From contig WBUF01000001.1 in the NCBI GenBank assembly GCA_008933825.1, positions 62,001 to 126,000 of the forward strand: 64,000 nucleotides of DNA, written 5' to 3'. The stretch comes from Rhodocyclaceae bacterium (GTDB lineage: Bacteria; Pseudomonadota; Gammaproteobacteria; Burkholderiales; Rhodocyclaceae). The position numbers were made by a program, and so were the translations under genes. The notes under the pieces are model-generated. The model searched no databases. It was not told the DNA's origin and was given only the letters and a program-made list of their open reading frames with translations. Within the stretch, counting starts at the first letter, position 1. Every line of letters begins with the position of its first letter. Below are positions 18,882 through 26,888 of this stretch, piece after piece.

Positions 18882-20903
18882 TCAGGTTCTTGCGATATTC
18901 GGTTTGCCGCGCGCATCGGGAAACGATGCTGAGCATTTCGGATCTGCCTTGTAATTGCTGCAGCCCCAGAAAAACCCGTTTTTGCCTTTCAGGCGACGAA
19001 GCCTGCCCGTCTTGCAGCTCGGGCACGCCACAGCCTGAGCCACTGGCACGTCGAGGCTAGCGGTACGGGCGTCGGAGACCAACCTCTCAATCAGCGCGAC
19101 ATTGCGATTGATGAAGTCGACGCCGGGGAGCTTGCCAAGCTCCACCAGGTCGAGGGCTTGTTCGCAGATCCCGGTGAGCGCCGGGTCCTTGGCGTGCTGT
19201 GGCAGCGCGGCAATAAGGCCGCGACCAGCCGGGGTGCTGATGATCTGCTTCCCTTTCGGCTCGAAGAAGTTGCGCCTTTTCAGTTCCTCGATGATGCCGG
19301 CGCGAGTGGCCTCGGTGCCGATCCCCTGCCCTTCCTTGAGCCGCTTCTTGGCGGCCGGGTCGGTGACGTGCTTGTGGATGTCGAGCATGGCCGCTAGCAA
19401 GAGTTTTTCAGTGAAGCGCGGCGGCGGCGTGGTTTTGCGGTTGTTGATGTCGCACTTGAGGCACTGTGCGTCATCTCCCTGCTGCATGACCGGGAAGGTT
19501 TGCTTGGCATCCTCCATATCGTCATCGTCTTCCTCGGCCTCGCCAGCTGCCGCCGGCGCGTAGATCTCGCGCCAACCAGGTGAAACAGGGGTCTTGCCCC
19601 TGGCCGCGAAGGTTTCCCCTTCGATGGAAACCTCGATGCCGGTCTGCAGGAACTGGCACGGTGGGAAGAATTGCGCCAGCCAGGCGCGCACGATCATGTC
19701 GTGGATGTTGCGCTCGGTGTCGCTGAGCGCCGAAACATTGGCTCGGGCGACGGTCGGGATAATGGCATGATGCGCCGTCACCTTTTCGTCGTTGAAGGCG
19801 GCCGATTTGCGCTTGAGGTCAGTCTTGGCGGCGAGCTGGGCCAGGTCGGGGCAATTGGCCACGATGGCGGCCAGCACGTTGGGCGCATCCGTGTGGTGTT
19901 CGGCGGATAGGTGGTTGCAGTCGGTGCGAGGATAGGACGTGAGCTTGTGTTTCTCGTACAACGCCTGGCAGGCGTCGAGCACGGCCTGGGCGCTGTAACC
20001 GAATTCGTCGTTGGCCGCCATCTGAAGGGAAGAAAGAGAGAACGGCAGCGGCGCCCCTTCGGTCTTTGGTGTCTTCTCATACTTGGTGATTTTGCCGAGC
20101 TTGCCGCCGATCTTGGCGGCAAGCGCTTGGGCGATCGCCGCGGCGGTCAGGCGTCCGTTTTCGTCGAGGCCTTCCTGGTTGGCTTGCGCGCGCCAGTTGG
20201 CGGAAAACTCACCGCCGGCATGCTTGAGGCGCGCAGTGAGGGTGTAGAAGGGAACGGACTTGAAGTTTTCAATGGCCAGATCTCTTGCTACCACAAGGCC
20301 GAGTGTAGGGGTTTGCACTCGGCCAACGGAGAGCACGCCGTCGTAGCCGATCTCTCGCGCGCGCAACGTGTAAGCGCGTGAGAGATTGAGGCCGAAAAGC
20401 CAATCGAAGCGGGAGCGCGCGAGGGCGGATTCGTACCAGCCCTTGAATTGCTGCTCGGCGTTGTCTTGGATGTTGGCCAGCGCCCGGCGGACCTTCTCGG
20501 CGTTGTAATCGTTGATGAGTACGCGCTTGACGGGCTTGCGGTTCCCGAAAAACCGCAGGACTTCATCGACCAATAGTTGACCTTCACGGTCGGGGTCGCC
20601 GGCGTTGACGACAACATCGCAACCCTGCAGCAGGCTTTTGATTGCACTGAGCTGGGCTTTGCAGTTTTCCTTCGGCAGCAGTTTCCATTGCTGCGGCACG
20701 ATCGGCAGATCGTCGAAAGTCCAGCGCTTGTAGCGCTCCTCATAGTCCTCTGGCATGGCCTGCTCGAGGATGTGCCCAACACACCACGTCACGATGTCAT
20801 TGCCGACGGCAATATGAGTCCGTTCCTTTTTAGCCTGACCGGGTAGGTTTTCGGCTATCGCGGAAGCCAGTGAAGGCTTTTCTGCTATGAACAACCGTTT
20901 CAT
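18882..20903 (-). CDS. topB: DNA topoisomerase III (element-encoded)
   Basis: The 673-aa type IA topoisomerase has the Toprim domain (IAEKPSLASAI; NAGDPDREGQLL at 100-111), GRVQTPTLGLV (194-204), the nucleophile Tyr324 in LTSYPRTDCNHLS, and a C-terminal four-cysteine zinc ribbon (CPSCKTGRL...WGCSNYKADPKC). Plasmids and ICEs often carry TopB homologues, such as RP4 TraE, to help replication or transfer. It ends the minus-strand accessory operon, and its ATG overlaps the stop of the preceding gene. Confidence 0.95.
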   Translation of the reverse strand: MKRLFIAEKPSLASAIAENLPGQAKKERTHIAVGNDIVTWCVGHILEQAMPEDYEERYKRWTFDDLPIVPQQWKLLPKENCKAQLSAIKSLLQGCDVVVNAGDPDREGQLLVDEVLRFFGNRKPVKRVLINDYNAEKVRRALANIQDNAEQQFKGWYESALARSRFDWLFGLNLSRAYTLRAREIGYDGVLSVGRVQTPTLGLVVARDLAIENFKSVPFYTLTARLKHAGGEFSANWRAQANQEGLDENGRLTAAAIAQALAAKIGGKLGKITKYEKTPKTEGAPLPFSLSSLQMAANDEFGYSAQAVLDACQALYEKHKLTSYPRTDCNHLSAEHHTDAPNVLAAIVANCPDLAQLAAKTDLKRKSAAFNDEKVTAHHAIIPTVARANVSALSDTERNIHDMIVRAWLAQFFPPCQFLQTGIEVSIEGETFAARGKTPVSPGWREIYAPAAAGEAEEDDDDMEDAKQTFPVMQQGDDAQCLKCDINNRKTTPPPRFTEKLLLAAMLDIHKHVTDPAAKKRLKEGQGIGTEATRAGIIEELKRRNFFEPKGKQIISTPAGRGLIAALPQHAKDPALTGICEQALDLVELGKLPGVDFINRNVALIERLVSDARTASLDVPVAQAVACPSCKTGRLRRLKGKNGFFWGCSNYKADPKCSASFPDARGKPNIART

Positions 20904-21271
20904 GGCCGCACCTCCTCTGGCATGGCCTGCGACACTTTCGAAGATAGCTGACGGACACTTCTTCGAGGTCTTCTAGCCGTGGTCGTAGCCGGCCGGAATT
21001 GCTCCTGAACGTACAGATCCGCCCAGTCGCTAATTGGGGCTCCGTAGTATCGCCGCGCCACAGGCCGCGCTCCCCGGCGAAGCTCAAGCCCCTCGCCTGA
21101 GGCCTTCGTCATTGTGAGCAGGCGAATGCCGTACTTTTCGAGGCATTTCTGGAAGGCATCCCCAGCGGCAAGCCCAAGGGTTTGGGGATTTCCGTTAAGC
21201 CCCTCCTGAAGGATCGTCATCCAGCGAATCGTCGAGGACACCCGGTGCTTCAATCCAGTAACGTCTGCCAT
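20900..21271 (-). CDS. Unknown protein upstream of topB (123 aa)
   Basis: The protein begins MADVTGLKHRVSSTIRWMTILQEGLNGNP and has a basic C-terminal half (ATTTARRPRRSVRQLSSKV). I do not recognise a family. No membrane segment or signal is present. The stop overlaps the topB start (ATGA), so production is coupled to topoisomerase III. Length and lack of stops support a real gene. Confidence 0.6.
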   Translation of the reverse strand: MADVTGLKHRVSSTIRWMTILQEGLNGNPQTLGLAAGDAFQKCLEKYGIRLLTMTKASGEGLELRRGARPVARRYYGAPISDWADLYVQEQFRPATTTARRPRRSVRQLSSKVSQAMPEEVRP

Positions 21272-21283
21272 AAATTCACCTTT

Positions 21284-21697
21284 TCAATGCAATGCAGCGC
21301 AGGCTGCTTTGACTCTGGACGCCGCAGTGTCCGCCTTTAACTGTTCCTCGGGATCGACTACCTTTAGCTCTCGAACTCCGGGGGGCCTGCGCGCTGGTGC
21401 GCGTCCTGCGAGAATGCGCCGGACCTCAGCCTGCAGCACATCAATGCGTGTGCCGGCCTGGTGTGCCCAGCGCAGCGCATCTGCGTGTTTGCCAGCCACC
21501 AGGGAAAGCATGGCTGCAAGCCGCATGCATGCAATCGACGGCCGAAATGGGCCGCCCAAGCGGAAGCGCTCCTGGAGCGGATCATCGTCCAGGACGGAAG
21601 TAATCACACCTTTTTCGACGTGAAGCTGCCAGCGCCAATGAAAAGGGCTGAGGTCGAAGAGTTTGCACAGCCGCAGAAAATCGTTGTCCTTGTTCAT
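21284..21697 (-). CDS. Unknown protein (137 aa)
   Basis: The ATG at 21697 is preferred to one at 21703 because GGAGAG lies 6-7 nt upstream. The protein begins MNKDNDFLRLCKLFDLSPFHWRWQLHVEKGVITSVLDDDP, is helical in the middle (MRLAAMLSLVAGKHADALRWAHQ), and ends in a Lys/Ala tail. That tail recurs in the remnant at 18477-18563. No family is recognised. It lies in the tightly packed accessory operon. Confidence 0.6.
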   Translation of the reverse strand: MNKDNDFLRLCKLFDLSPFHWRWQLHVEKGVITSVLDDDPLQERFRLGGPFRPSIACMRLAAMLSLVAGKHADALRWAHQAGTRIDVLQAEVRRILAGRAPARRPPGVRELKVVDPEEQLKADTAASRVKAACAALH

Positions 21698-21882
21698 TCG
21701 CATCTCTCCAGTTTTCTCCAGAGGGCGTCAAACGCCGCCTCGATCTCTTCGGCGGTCATGTCGGCCTGACGGCTCGCCGGCGCTGCAGGCGCCTGGTAGC
21801 CCATGAAAGCGGGCGTGGCCAGAGGCCGGGTGATTCCGGCGATATCTGGATCGGGCTCGGGCGAGTTGGTGTCGGTGCTCAT
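21694..21882 (-). CDS. Small unknown protein (62 aa)
   Basis: It begins MSTDTNSPEPDPDIAGITRPL, a Pro/Asp-rich and probably disordered N-terminus, and ends in a predicted helix TAEEIEAAFDALWRKLERCE. The ATG at 21882 overlaps the stop of the upstream membrane-protein gene (ATGA), and its own 3' end overlaps the next gene. Function is unknown. Confidence 0.55.
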   Translation of the reverse strand: MSTDTNSPEPDPDIAGITRPLATPAFMGYQAPAAPASRQADMTAEEIEAAFDALWRKLERCE

Positions 21883-22052
21883 CGTTCCCACCAATTTGCA
21901 AATGCAACCGCTCCGAACCAGATCAGCCCGCAGAAAATCAAGGCTGGGATCCAGGTCAGCACTCCGGCCGCGATCACGGCGATAGCCATCAGCACTTGAC
22001 CCTTTCCCTGGCGACGCTTCAGGACCACTTCAACTGGTTTTTGTTCGGGCAT
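21879..22052 (-). CDS. Small membrane protein (57 aa)
   Basis: It begins MPEQKPVEVVLKRRQGKGQ, then has a long hydrophobic stretch (VLMAIAVIAAGVLTWIPALIFCGLIWFGAVAFANWW) that can form a two-helix hairpin. The ATG at 22052 has AGGAG upstream. It is an inner-membrane protein of unknown role, coupled to the next gene. Confidence 0.6.
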   Translation of the reverse strand: MPEQKPVEVVLKRRQGKGQVLMAIAVIAAGVLTWIPALIFCGLIWFGAVAFANWWER

Positions 22053-22053
22053 G

Positions 22054-22269
22054 TCAAAACTCCTTTTCGGTGATGAGCGCAACCATGGAGCGCACGTCCA
22101 GGATCCCCACAAGGAAGGCGCGGATTTCGGCATCCGGCGCCTGGCGGTAGAGATCTACCAGCCGCTCGCGTGAGCAAACCAGTGGGTCGATTCGATCCAG
22201 TTCGGCCAAGAAATCCGCCGGCACGTTCGGCTTTTTCAGCGGGTGTTGAATTTCGATTTCGTTTTCCAT
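22054..22269 (-). CDS. Small unknown protein (71 aa)
   Basis: It begins MENEIEIQHPLKKPNVPADFLAELDRIDPLVCSRERLVDLYRQAPDAEIRAFLV and is probably all-helical and acidic. The ATG at 22269 follows a GAGGAG ribosome site. It ends 1 nt before the next gene's start region. No family is recognised. Confidence 0.6.
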   Translation of the reverse strand: MENEIEIQHPLKKPNVPADFLAELDRIDPLVCSRERLVDLYRQAPDAEIRAFLVGILDVRSMVALITEKEF

Positions 22270-22289
22270 TTTTTCTCCTCGAGTAGTTG

Positions 22290-22613
22290 TCAAACCAGCA
22301 ATTCGAAATGCAGCGCGCCTCCACGGCCAGACACAACTTCTCCCTGGGCGAGCAGTCGAAACACTTTCCCTCTTACCTCCTCACCACCTCCATCTAGCAC
22401 TCGCTGCGCTGCAGCTGCAGCGATCTTCAGAACCGAGCACAGCAGTTCGCGCGGCGTCTGCCGGCGCCGGCGCGCCAGGTACTGGAACTCACGGCCGTCC
22501 ATTCGCACCAGCCGATCAGCCGAGAAAAATACAACTCCGTCGTCTGCTGCCGGCCTGTTGATTGCTGGGCAGGCGATGCCTGCCCGAAAGTCGACTGTGA
22601 TGCCGATCATCAC
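22290..22613 (-). CDS. Unknown protein (107 aa)
   Basis: It begins MMIGITVDFRAGIACPAINRPAADDGVVFFSADRLVRMDGREFQYLARRRRQTPRELLCSVLKIAAAAAQRVLD. The layout (a short strand segment followed by a helix) loosely resembles DUF1488-type proteins, but I cannot support that assignment. Its ATG overlaps the stop of the 243-aa gene. Confidence 0.55.
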   Translation of the reverse strand: MMIGITVDFRAGIACPAINRPAADDGVVFFSADRLVRMDGREFQYLARRRRQTPRELLCSVLKIAAAAAQRVLDGGGEEVRGKVFRLLAQGEVVSGRGGALHFELLV

Positions 22614-23341
22614 GCCGCCTTTGCCTTAACCTTCTCCGAAGGGAGCAGGCGGATGCAGTTGATCGTCGCCTTGATGGCGGATCGCATCTCCTCGCGGCCG
22701 TCCACCACTCCGCGCGAGTAAGCTTCTTCAACCGGCTTGCCGAGGACGAACTTCGCGGCCAGCTCCCGCAGCTTGTTGGGAGCGTCGATGGCGGCCTGCA
22801 TGGCTTCCTCGCGGGTCGCGGCTCCGCCGGAAAATTCATTTCTGAAGCTGTTGCAGAGCATCAACAGATCCTCAGCTTCAGCGCATCCCCGGCTCCAGCA
22901 GTAGGCCTTCTCGCCGCCACAGACCAGAACGCAATCACCATTCACCCAGCCTACCCACCGTTCCGCCTCGCCCTGCTCGCGGAACCAGGCCACACCGCCG
23001 CACTCCATCTCATCGGGCGTGTAAGCCAGCGCAGCCTCTGCGGCCTGCAGCAGAGTTTCAGCTTCACCGTGCGCGCGGACGTACTGCCCTTCTGCGACGA
23101 GGAGCGAAAATTTCCAAGCGAAAGCGCCCTTGTCGTCCTGGTGGCAATTGATCAGGCGCAACCGCCCGCCATCCTCATGGATATGGCAACTAATCTTCGG
23201 CGGCGCGATGCTATTCCAGTGCCACCACTCCGCGCCGGCTAATTCTGTCTTCTGATAATCGCTCGGCTCACCGCCGTACAGTTCCAACAGCCAGACCGGG
23301 GTTTGCTTTTGCTCAGTTCCGTCCTCAATGATCGCTTCCAT
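22610..23341 (-). CDS. Unknown protein (243 aa)
   Basis: The protein is rich in Trp, Cys and Glu (ELAGAEWWHWNSIAPPKISCHIHEDGG; CVLVCGGEKAYCWSRGCAEAEDLLMLC) and has no signal or membrane helix. Its ATG follows the leader AAGGAGAGCGAT, also used by the next gene upstream (23581), suggesting coordinated translation. No family is recognised. It is one of the longer unknowns in the accessory operon. Confidence 0.6.
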   Translation of the reverse strand: MEAIIEDGTEQKQTPVWLLELYGGEPSDYQKTELAGAEWWHWNSIAPPKISCHIHEDGGRLRLINCHQDDKGAFAWKFSLLVAEGQYVRAHGEAETLLQAAEAALAYTPDEMECGGVAWFREQGEAERWVGWVNGDCVLVCGGEKAYCWSRGCAEAEDLLMLCNSFRNEFSGGAATREEAMQAAIDAPNKLRELAAKFVLGKPVEEAYSRGVVDGREEMRSAIKATINCIRLLPSEKVKAKAA

Positions 23342-23356
23342 ATCGCTCTCCTTAAG

Positions 23357-23581
23357 TCATGCCAGCCGCGCTGGGGAATAGGTGTAGGTGACTGCGCCGG
23401 TGGTGGTCATGAATGACGACTCCACCTGCGCGGTCGTGTAGTAGTCGAGCTCACCGGCTGCCCCAAGCTGGTGGTAGTTGCTCAGGACTTCCTGCTCGTC
23501 GTTCGACTGACCAAACAGCCAGGCGAGAACATCATCTGGCCGCTCGGTGGCAAGCTTTTGCTTCAGTTCCTGCATGTTCAT
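23357..23581 (-). CDS. Small unknown protein (74 aa)
   Basis: It begins MNMQELKQKLATERPDDVLAWLFGQSNDEQEVLSNYHQLGAAGELDYYTTAQVE. The same AAGGAGAGCGAT ribosome leader as the downstream 243-aa gene precedes the ATG at 23581. It is soluble, probably helical, and of unknown function. Confidence 0.55.
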   Translation of the reverse strand: MNMQELKQKLATERPDDVLAWLFGQSNDEQEVLSNYHQLGAAGELDYYTTAQVESSFMTTTGAVTYTYSPARLA

Positions 23582-23602
23582 ATCGCTCTCCTTCTTGGAA
23601 AA

Positions 23603-24088
23603 TTAGTCTTCGCCCAACATCGAAATCGTGATCACCGGTTCGCCTTCGTCCCCGGGCCCGCAGTGCATCTGCAGCGTCACAAGCCGAGGCCTCACCCCAC
23701 GGCCACCACGCGGTACGCGGTACAGCTGGAATCGCACTTCTGAGCCGCTATTGCGGCGGGCGGCAAGGGAAGCCATGTAAAGCACGTCCCAAAGCCGTCC
23801 GGCCTCGTCCTGATAGGTTTGCCGGCGGGAATCCTCGTCGGTCCACTCAACGCAATCAGCCCATGATGCCCGCGTTATTGCGACCGGGAACTTAAACCCG
23901 GCCTCCTTCGCCATCTCCGACACGTCCACCAACACGCCGTCATCAAGCGCCTGACGCCTGCAGTAGGTCGAAATCGGTTCTCCGAACAGTTCCACCAACC
24001 CTCCTGCCCTTTGGCGAGCCTCGCGGGGTGCGGGGGAAGGCCCCGCGGTGTAGGTGGTGCTGGTGCTGCTGGTGGTTTTCGTGGTCAT
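23603..24088 (-). CDS. DUF6573-like protein (161 aa)
   Basis: After a low-complexity Thr/Ser-rich start (MTTKTTSSTSTT) the protein reads LFGEPISTYCRRQALDDGVLVDVSEMAKEAGFKFPVAITRASW, which I recall as the DUF6573 pattern seen in plasmid and ICE accessory regions. The ATG at 24088 has AAGGAGG upstream. It is the first gene of the nine-gene operon ending in topB. Its 5' end is duplicated, inverted, at 24286-24391. Confidence 0.65.
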   Translation of the reverse strand: MTTKTTSSTSTTYTAGPSPAPREARQRAGGLVELFGEPISTYCRRQALDDGVLVDVSEMAKEAGFKFPVAITRASWADCVEWTDEDSRRQTYQDEAGRLWDVLYMASLAARRNSGSEVRFQLYRVPRGGRGVRPRLVTLQMHCGPGDEGEPVITISMLGED

Positions 24089-24391
24089 GCTTGTCCTCCT
24101 TTCTCTGCCCATTGGTGTCGCCTCACCCAACGGGGCCCAAGCCGGTGAAAGGCACGTGACAGCTGGGGTTTCGAGGGAACCGGAATACAGAGCCGGGCGG
24201 CCGCTTGCGGCCGATCCGGGGTTTCGAGGATATGCCGGATGCCTGAGCCAGCTGGCGCGGGACTTTTGCCGAGCGCAGGGGGCGGCACCAATGGGCAGAG
24301 AAAGGCAGGACTCGACCACGAAAACGCGCCTCCAGCAGTACAAGCACCACAGCGCGGGCCCCACAGCGCCCCGCGAGGGGCGCCAAAGGGC
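24006..24391. repeat. Imperfect inverted duplication of the DUF6573 gene 5' end
   Basis: The arms are 24006-24117 and 24286-24391, separated by 168 bp. The inner 20 bp of each arm (24098-24117 and 24286-24305) are perfectly complementary; the rest is degenerate but clearly alignable as the start of the DUF6573 gene, including the Thr/Ser-rich codons and APREARQRA versus APREGRQRA. The right arm is therefore a truncated, inverted pseudogene copy. Confidence 0.75.
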
Positions 24392-24706
24392 CCGTGCCCT
24401 ACGGTGCGCCGCGCAGCGGGGCGCCGCTGAATAGGCTTGAGCGTGCAGTACGTGGCCGCTTGTGGGCTGGTGCTGCACGTGCCTTTGACGTTGCGGCAGG
24501 CCGAACGTAGTGAGGGAAGATTGAAGCCCACAGGGCCGAGACCGCGCGCGGGCTCGGTCGCTTGCGACGAAAGCCCGTCCGGCGCTTGCGCCGGGCCGCC
24601 AATGTTGAACTGGCTTTGCCAGGTGCTTCCCTCGTCCCGCGCGGGGCAGGAGCGGTACATCGCCTTTGGGTCCGTTGCGGCGGAAGAGTTCCGCGCGGTA
24701 GCGCGG
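24198..24706. other. Gene-free, palindrome-rich region
   Basis: The 720 bp between 24089 and 24809 contain no convincing gene. Three hairpins share a CGC-TT-GCG centre: CGGCCGC-TT-GCGGCCG (24198-24213), GTCGC-TT-GCGAC (24557-24568) and CCGGCGC-TT-GCGCCGG (24579-24594). A fourth, CCGCGC-GGTA-GCGCGG, lies at 24691-24706. GGGGTTTCGAGG occurs twice (about 24163 and 24217). Candidates are single-strand replication origins, a structured RNA, or the operon promoter region. Confidence 0.55.
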
Positions 24707-24783
24707 TGTGTGGCGTAGCCCGCCGCATCTACGGTCCCGGGCGTCATTCGCGGGGGCCTGGCCTGGGCCGCGTGGGTCGAGGA

Positions 24784-24807
24784 TGGGTTAACCGACTTGT
24801 TAACCCA
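24784..24807. terminator. Perfect inverted repeat downstream of the dotA-like gene
   Basis: TGGGTTAAC and its exact complement GTTAACCCA (9-bp arms) flank a 6-nt loop, ending 2 nt after the stop codon at 24810. It may terminate the transfer operon, though no U-run follows on the minus strand, or act as an operator. Confidence 0.5.
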
Positions 24808-24809
24808 CA

Positions 24810-26696
24810 TCACGCCCCTCCTGCAGGTGCAGAAGGAGCGGGTGCAGGTGCTGGCTTATCGCCTCCGCCTTGAGGCCTGCCAGGTACACCTTGAGGTAGG
24901 CGTGCTCCTCTCAGGCTGTCGTTGGGATCCTTGGCCGTATGATCACCAATATAGTTCGCAGCCGATTTCCCGAGCCAAACGACCAGTTGATTCTGAATCT
25001 CAAGAGCGTGCTTATAAACGAGCACGATGAATTGCACGGCAAATGCGACCAAAACGAAGGCTGCCCCAACCCACATAAAGAACTTCGTCAGGGAGTTTGC
25101 GTCGGCGATCTCAAGCGCTCCAGCCAAACCATGACTGAAGAGCTTCCACACAACATTCAGAACCGACGAAGCGACGGTAAAGGCAAATACAAGCACCAGA
25201 GGGCGCAGCAGCAGGTCCACCAACATCACGTAACCATGCTCTGCGCGCTGCCCCATGCCTTCACCTTCAGCCTCGAGGTGAACGAGAGCCCAGATTGGAG
25301 CAAGACATAGACACTCGGCGACTACGAGCAACCAGCTGATCACACCGAAAGTCCAGAACAGTGCTGGTAGCATCGGCACGTAGACTGACAAGGTTATGCC
25401 CATGACGATCAGCGGCAGGATGATTGCCATGGCCAGGTTGCTCACAAAGCGCGCCAAGGGTATGGCGCCAGCGCCAAGGAAGCTGGTAAAGGCCAGCACA
25501 ACGAAGGCCGCGAAAAGTACGCCGATTGCAATCACAGCGATAGTAATCAGCGTTGCCCCGAACGAGGCCAAGCCCTGAATCAAATCTCCACCGGGGGTGA
25601 GCTTGGCCGATTTCGTATCGCTGAAAAGAATATTTATGAAAAGCCCCGGGTTGTCTTTCAATTTCTTGAATTGCGACCAATAGCTGTCCCCGGCGCTGGC
25701 TCCCGCAGACTGGGCGCCGAACATGCCCTCCGCTTCCATCATCGAGCCGGTGTAGTTCGCAGCCTCGATGCCACCCTGGGTCGTATTGGTGTTGGCGCTG
25801 AGGTTAGGTCCAGCTGCAGCTGCCCCAATAACATCGCGTTGCGCTTTGGCAGCTGCAACGGATAGGTATCCGTAGGTCAGCCAACTCCCCTTTGAATTTT
25901 GTGCTGCTTGCAGAGAGACAGCTTTGGAGTTGGCCAAGTCACGCGCCGCATGGTCGATTGCCGAGTCGTACGCATCAGCCGCCGATTTGATAGCCGCTGC
26001 CACCTCAGAAGACGGCACGGCTGGTCCTCGCCCTTCCTGCCCCGCTGCAACTCGAGTGGCGACGGGTGTGAGGCTCGCAATCATCGCTTTCGTGGCAGTA
26101 GTGTGAGCCGACTGGAGATCGCCAGTCGGTACAGTCGGTGCTCCTCCGCAGCGATCAACGCCGTAGTAGTTCGCCCAATCCGTATTGCCGCCCCCGCCTG
26201 CCGCTTCGAGTTCGGCACTCTGTTGGGCCAAAATGCCGACGCGGGCACGGCACAACAAGGTATTGAACATCTGGCCAGCCAGGCTTGAGCCAGTGTGGCC
26301 GGCAACGGACTGGACCTCCGGCTTTGTCAACTTCGAGACAACACCGGATACGGCGATATTGGCCGCCCCGGCCCCCATTTTGGCCGTCTGATACAGGACA
26401 ACCTGCGCGGCGCCCCAGCCGTCGAACATGGGCAGCAGCGCCGCGAATCCTATGCTGAGACGGATCGGCATCCAGACCGAATGGAACCGCTTCCCGAGGA
26501 ATTCGCCATCCCATGCGGACTGCACGGTAGCGGCCAGTATGTTGTAGGTCAGCCAGACTGTGCCGAGACCGAGAACTACCATGTTCACGATGGTGAAGAT
26601 TTCGGATACAACCGGGGTCTTAAAGATGCCGTCTAGCAATGGCCCAACATCGGCGACGGCGGCGAAAAACGATGAGAGACTGGTATCAGCGGCCAC
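24810..26696 (-). CDS. DotA/TraY family conjugative membrane protein
   Basis: The 628-aa protein has one or two N-terminal hydrophobic segments (about 33-60 and 78-95), a large polar domain (100-370), and a C-terminal cluster of about five helices (380-570) with LVDLLLRPLVLVFAFTVASSVLNVVWKLF and a Pro/Ala tail. This matches DotA of Legionella and TraY of IncI plasmids, inner-membrane parts of type IVB secretion systems. It starts with GTG after CCAGGAGT. In R64, TraY is the donor protein sensed by entry exclusion. Other pore genes are absent here. Confidence 0.85.
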   Translation of the reverse strand: MAADTSLSSFFAAVADVGPLLDGIFKTPVVSEIFTIVNMVVLGLGTVWLTYNILAATVQSAWDGEFLGKRFHSVWMPIRLSIGFAALLPMFDGWGAAQVVLYQTAKMGAGAANIAVSGVVSKLTKPEVQSVAGHTGSSLAGQMFNTLLCRARVGILAQQSAELEAAGGGGNTDWANYYGVDRCGGAPTVPTGDLQSAHTTATKAMIASLTPVATRVAAGQEGRGPAVPSSEVAAAIKSAADAYDSAIDHAARDLANSKAVSLQAAQNSKGSWLTYGYLSVAAAKAQRDVIGAAAAGPNLSANTNTTQGGIEAANYTGSMMEAEGMFGAQSAGASAGDSYWSQFKKLKDNPGLFINILFSDTKSAKLTPGGDLIQGLASFGATLITIAVIAIGVLFAAFVVLAFTSFLGAGAIPLARFVSNLAMAIILPLIVMGITLSVYVPMLPALFWTFGVISWLLVVAECLCLAPIWALVHLEAEGEGMGQRAEHGYVMLVDLLLRPLVLVFAFTVASSVLNVVWKLFSHGLAGALEIADANSLTKFFMWVGAAFVLVAFAVQFIVLVYKHALEIQNQLVVWLGKSAANYIGDHTAKDPNDSLRGARLPQGVPGRPQGGGDKPAPAPAPSAPAGGA

Positions 26697-26711
26697 GCCA
26701 GACTCCTGGTA

Positions 26712-26888
26712 TCAGGGAATGAGGGACAGCAGGAAAAAAGCAAACATGTGCAAGCCGACGATCAGCAGCAGGCCTGCGCACCAGCGGCGGGCGCTCTCGA
26801 GAGTGCCGATGCCCGGCTCGTTGTGGGCGACGAGTCGACGCCATTCTTCGCGGTCAAAGGGGGTGATTTCAGGGATGCGGATTCTCAT
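26712..26888 (-). CDS. Small inner-membrane protein of the transfer operon (58 aa)
   Basis: It begins MRIRIPEITPFDREEWRRL and ends with a hydrophobic helix (CAGLLLIVGLHMFAFFLLSLIP), so it is a C-terminally anchored protein with the N-terminus probably cytoplasmic. The ATG overlaps the stop of the preceding gene (ATGA), and the DotA/TraY-like gene starts 15 nt after it. It is too short to recognise, but its coupling makes it a likely partner of that protein. Confidence 0.65.
   Translation of the reverse strand: MRIRIPEITPFDREEWRRLVAHNEPGIGTLESARRWCAGLLLIVGLHMFAFFLLSLIP

Noticed and set aside
23603-24478. Extended 291-codon frame for the DUF6573-like gene
   Set aside because: The part upstream of 24088 runs through the palindromic gene-free region, is Arg/Ala/Ser-rich, and the strong Shine-Dalgarno sits at the 24088 start.
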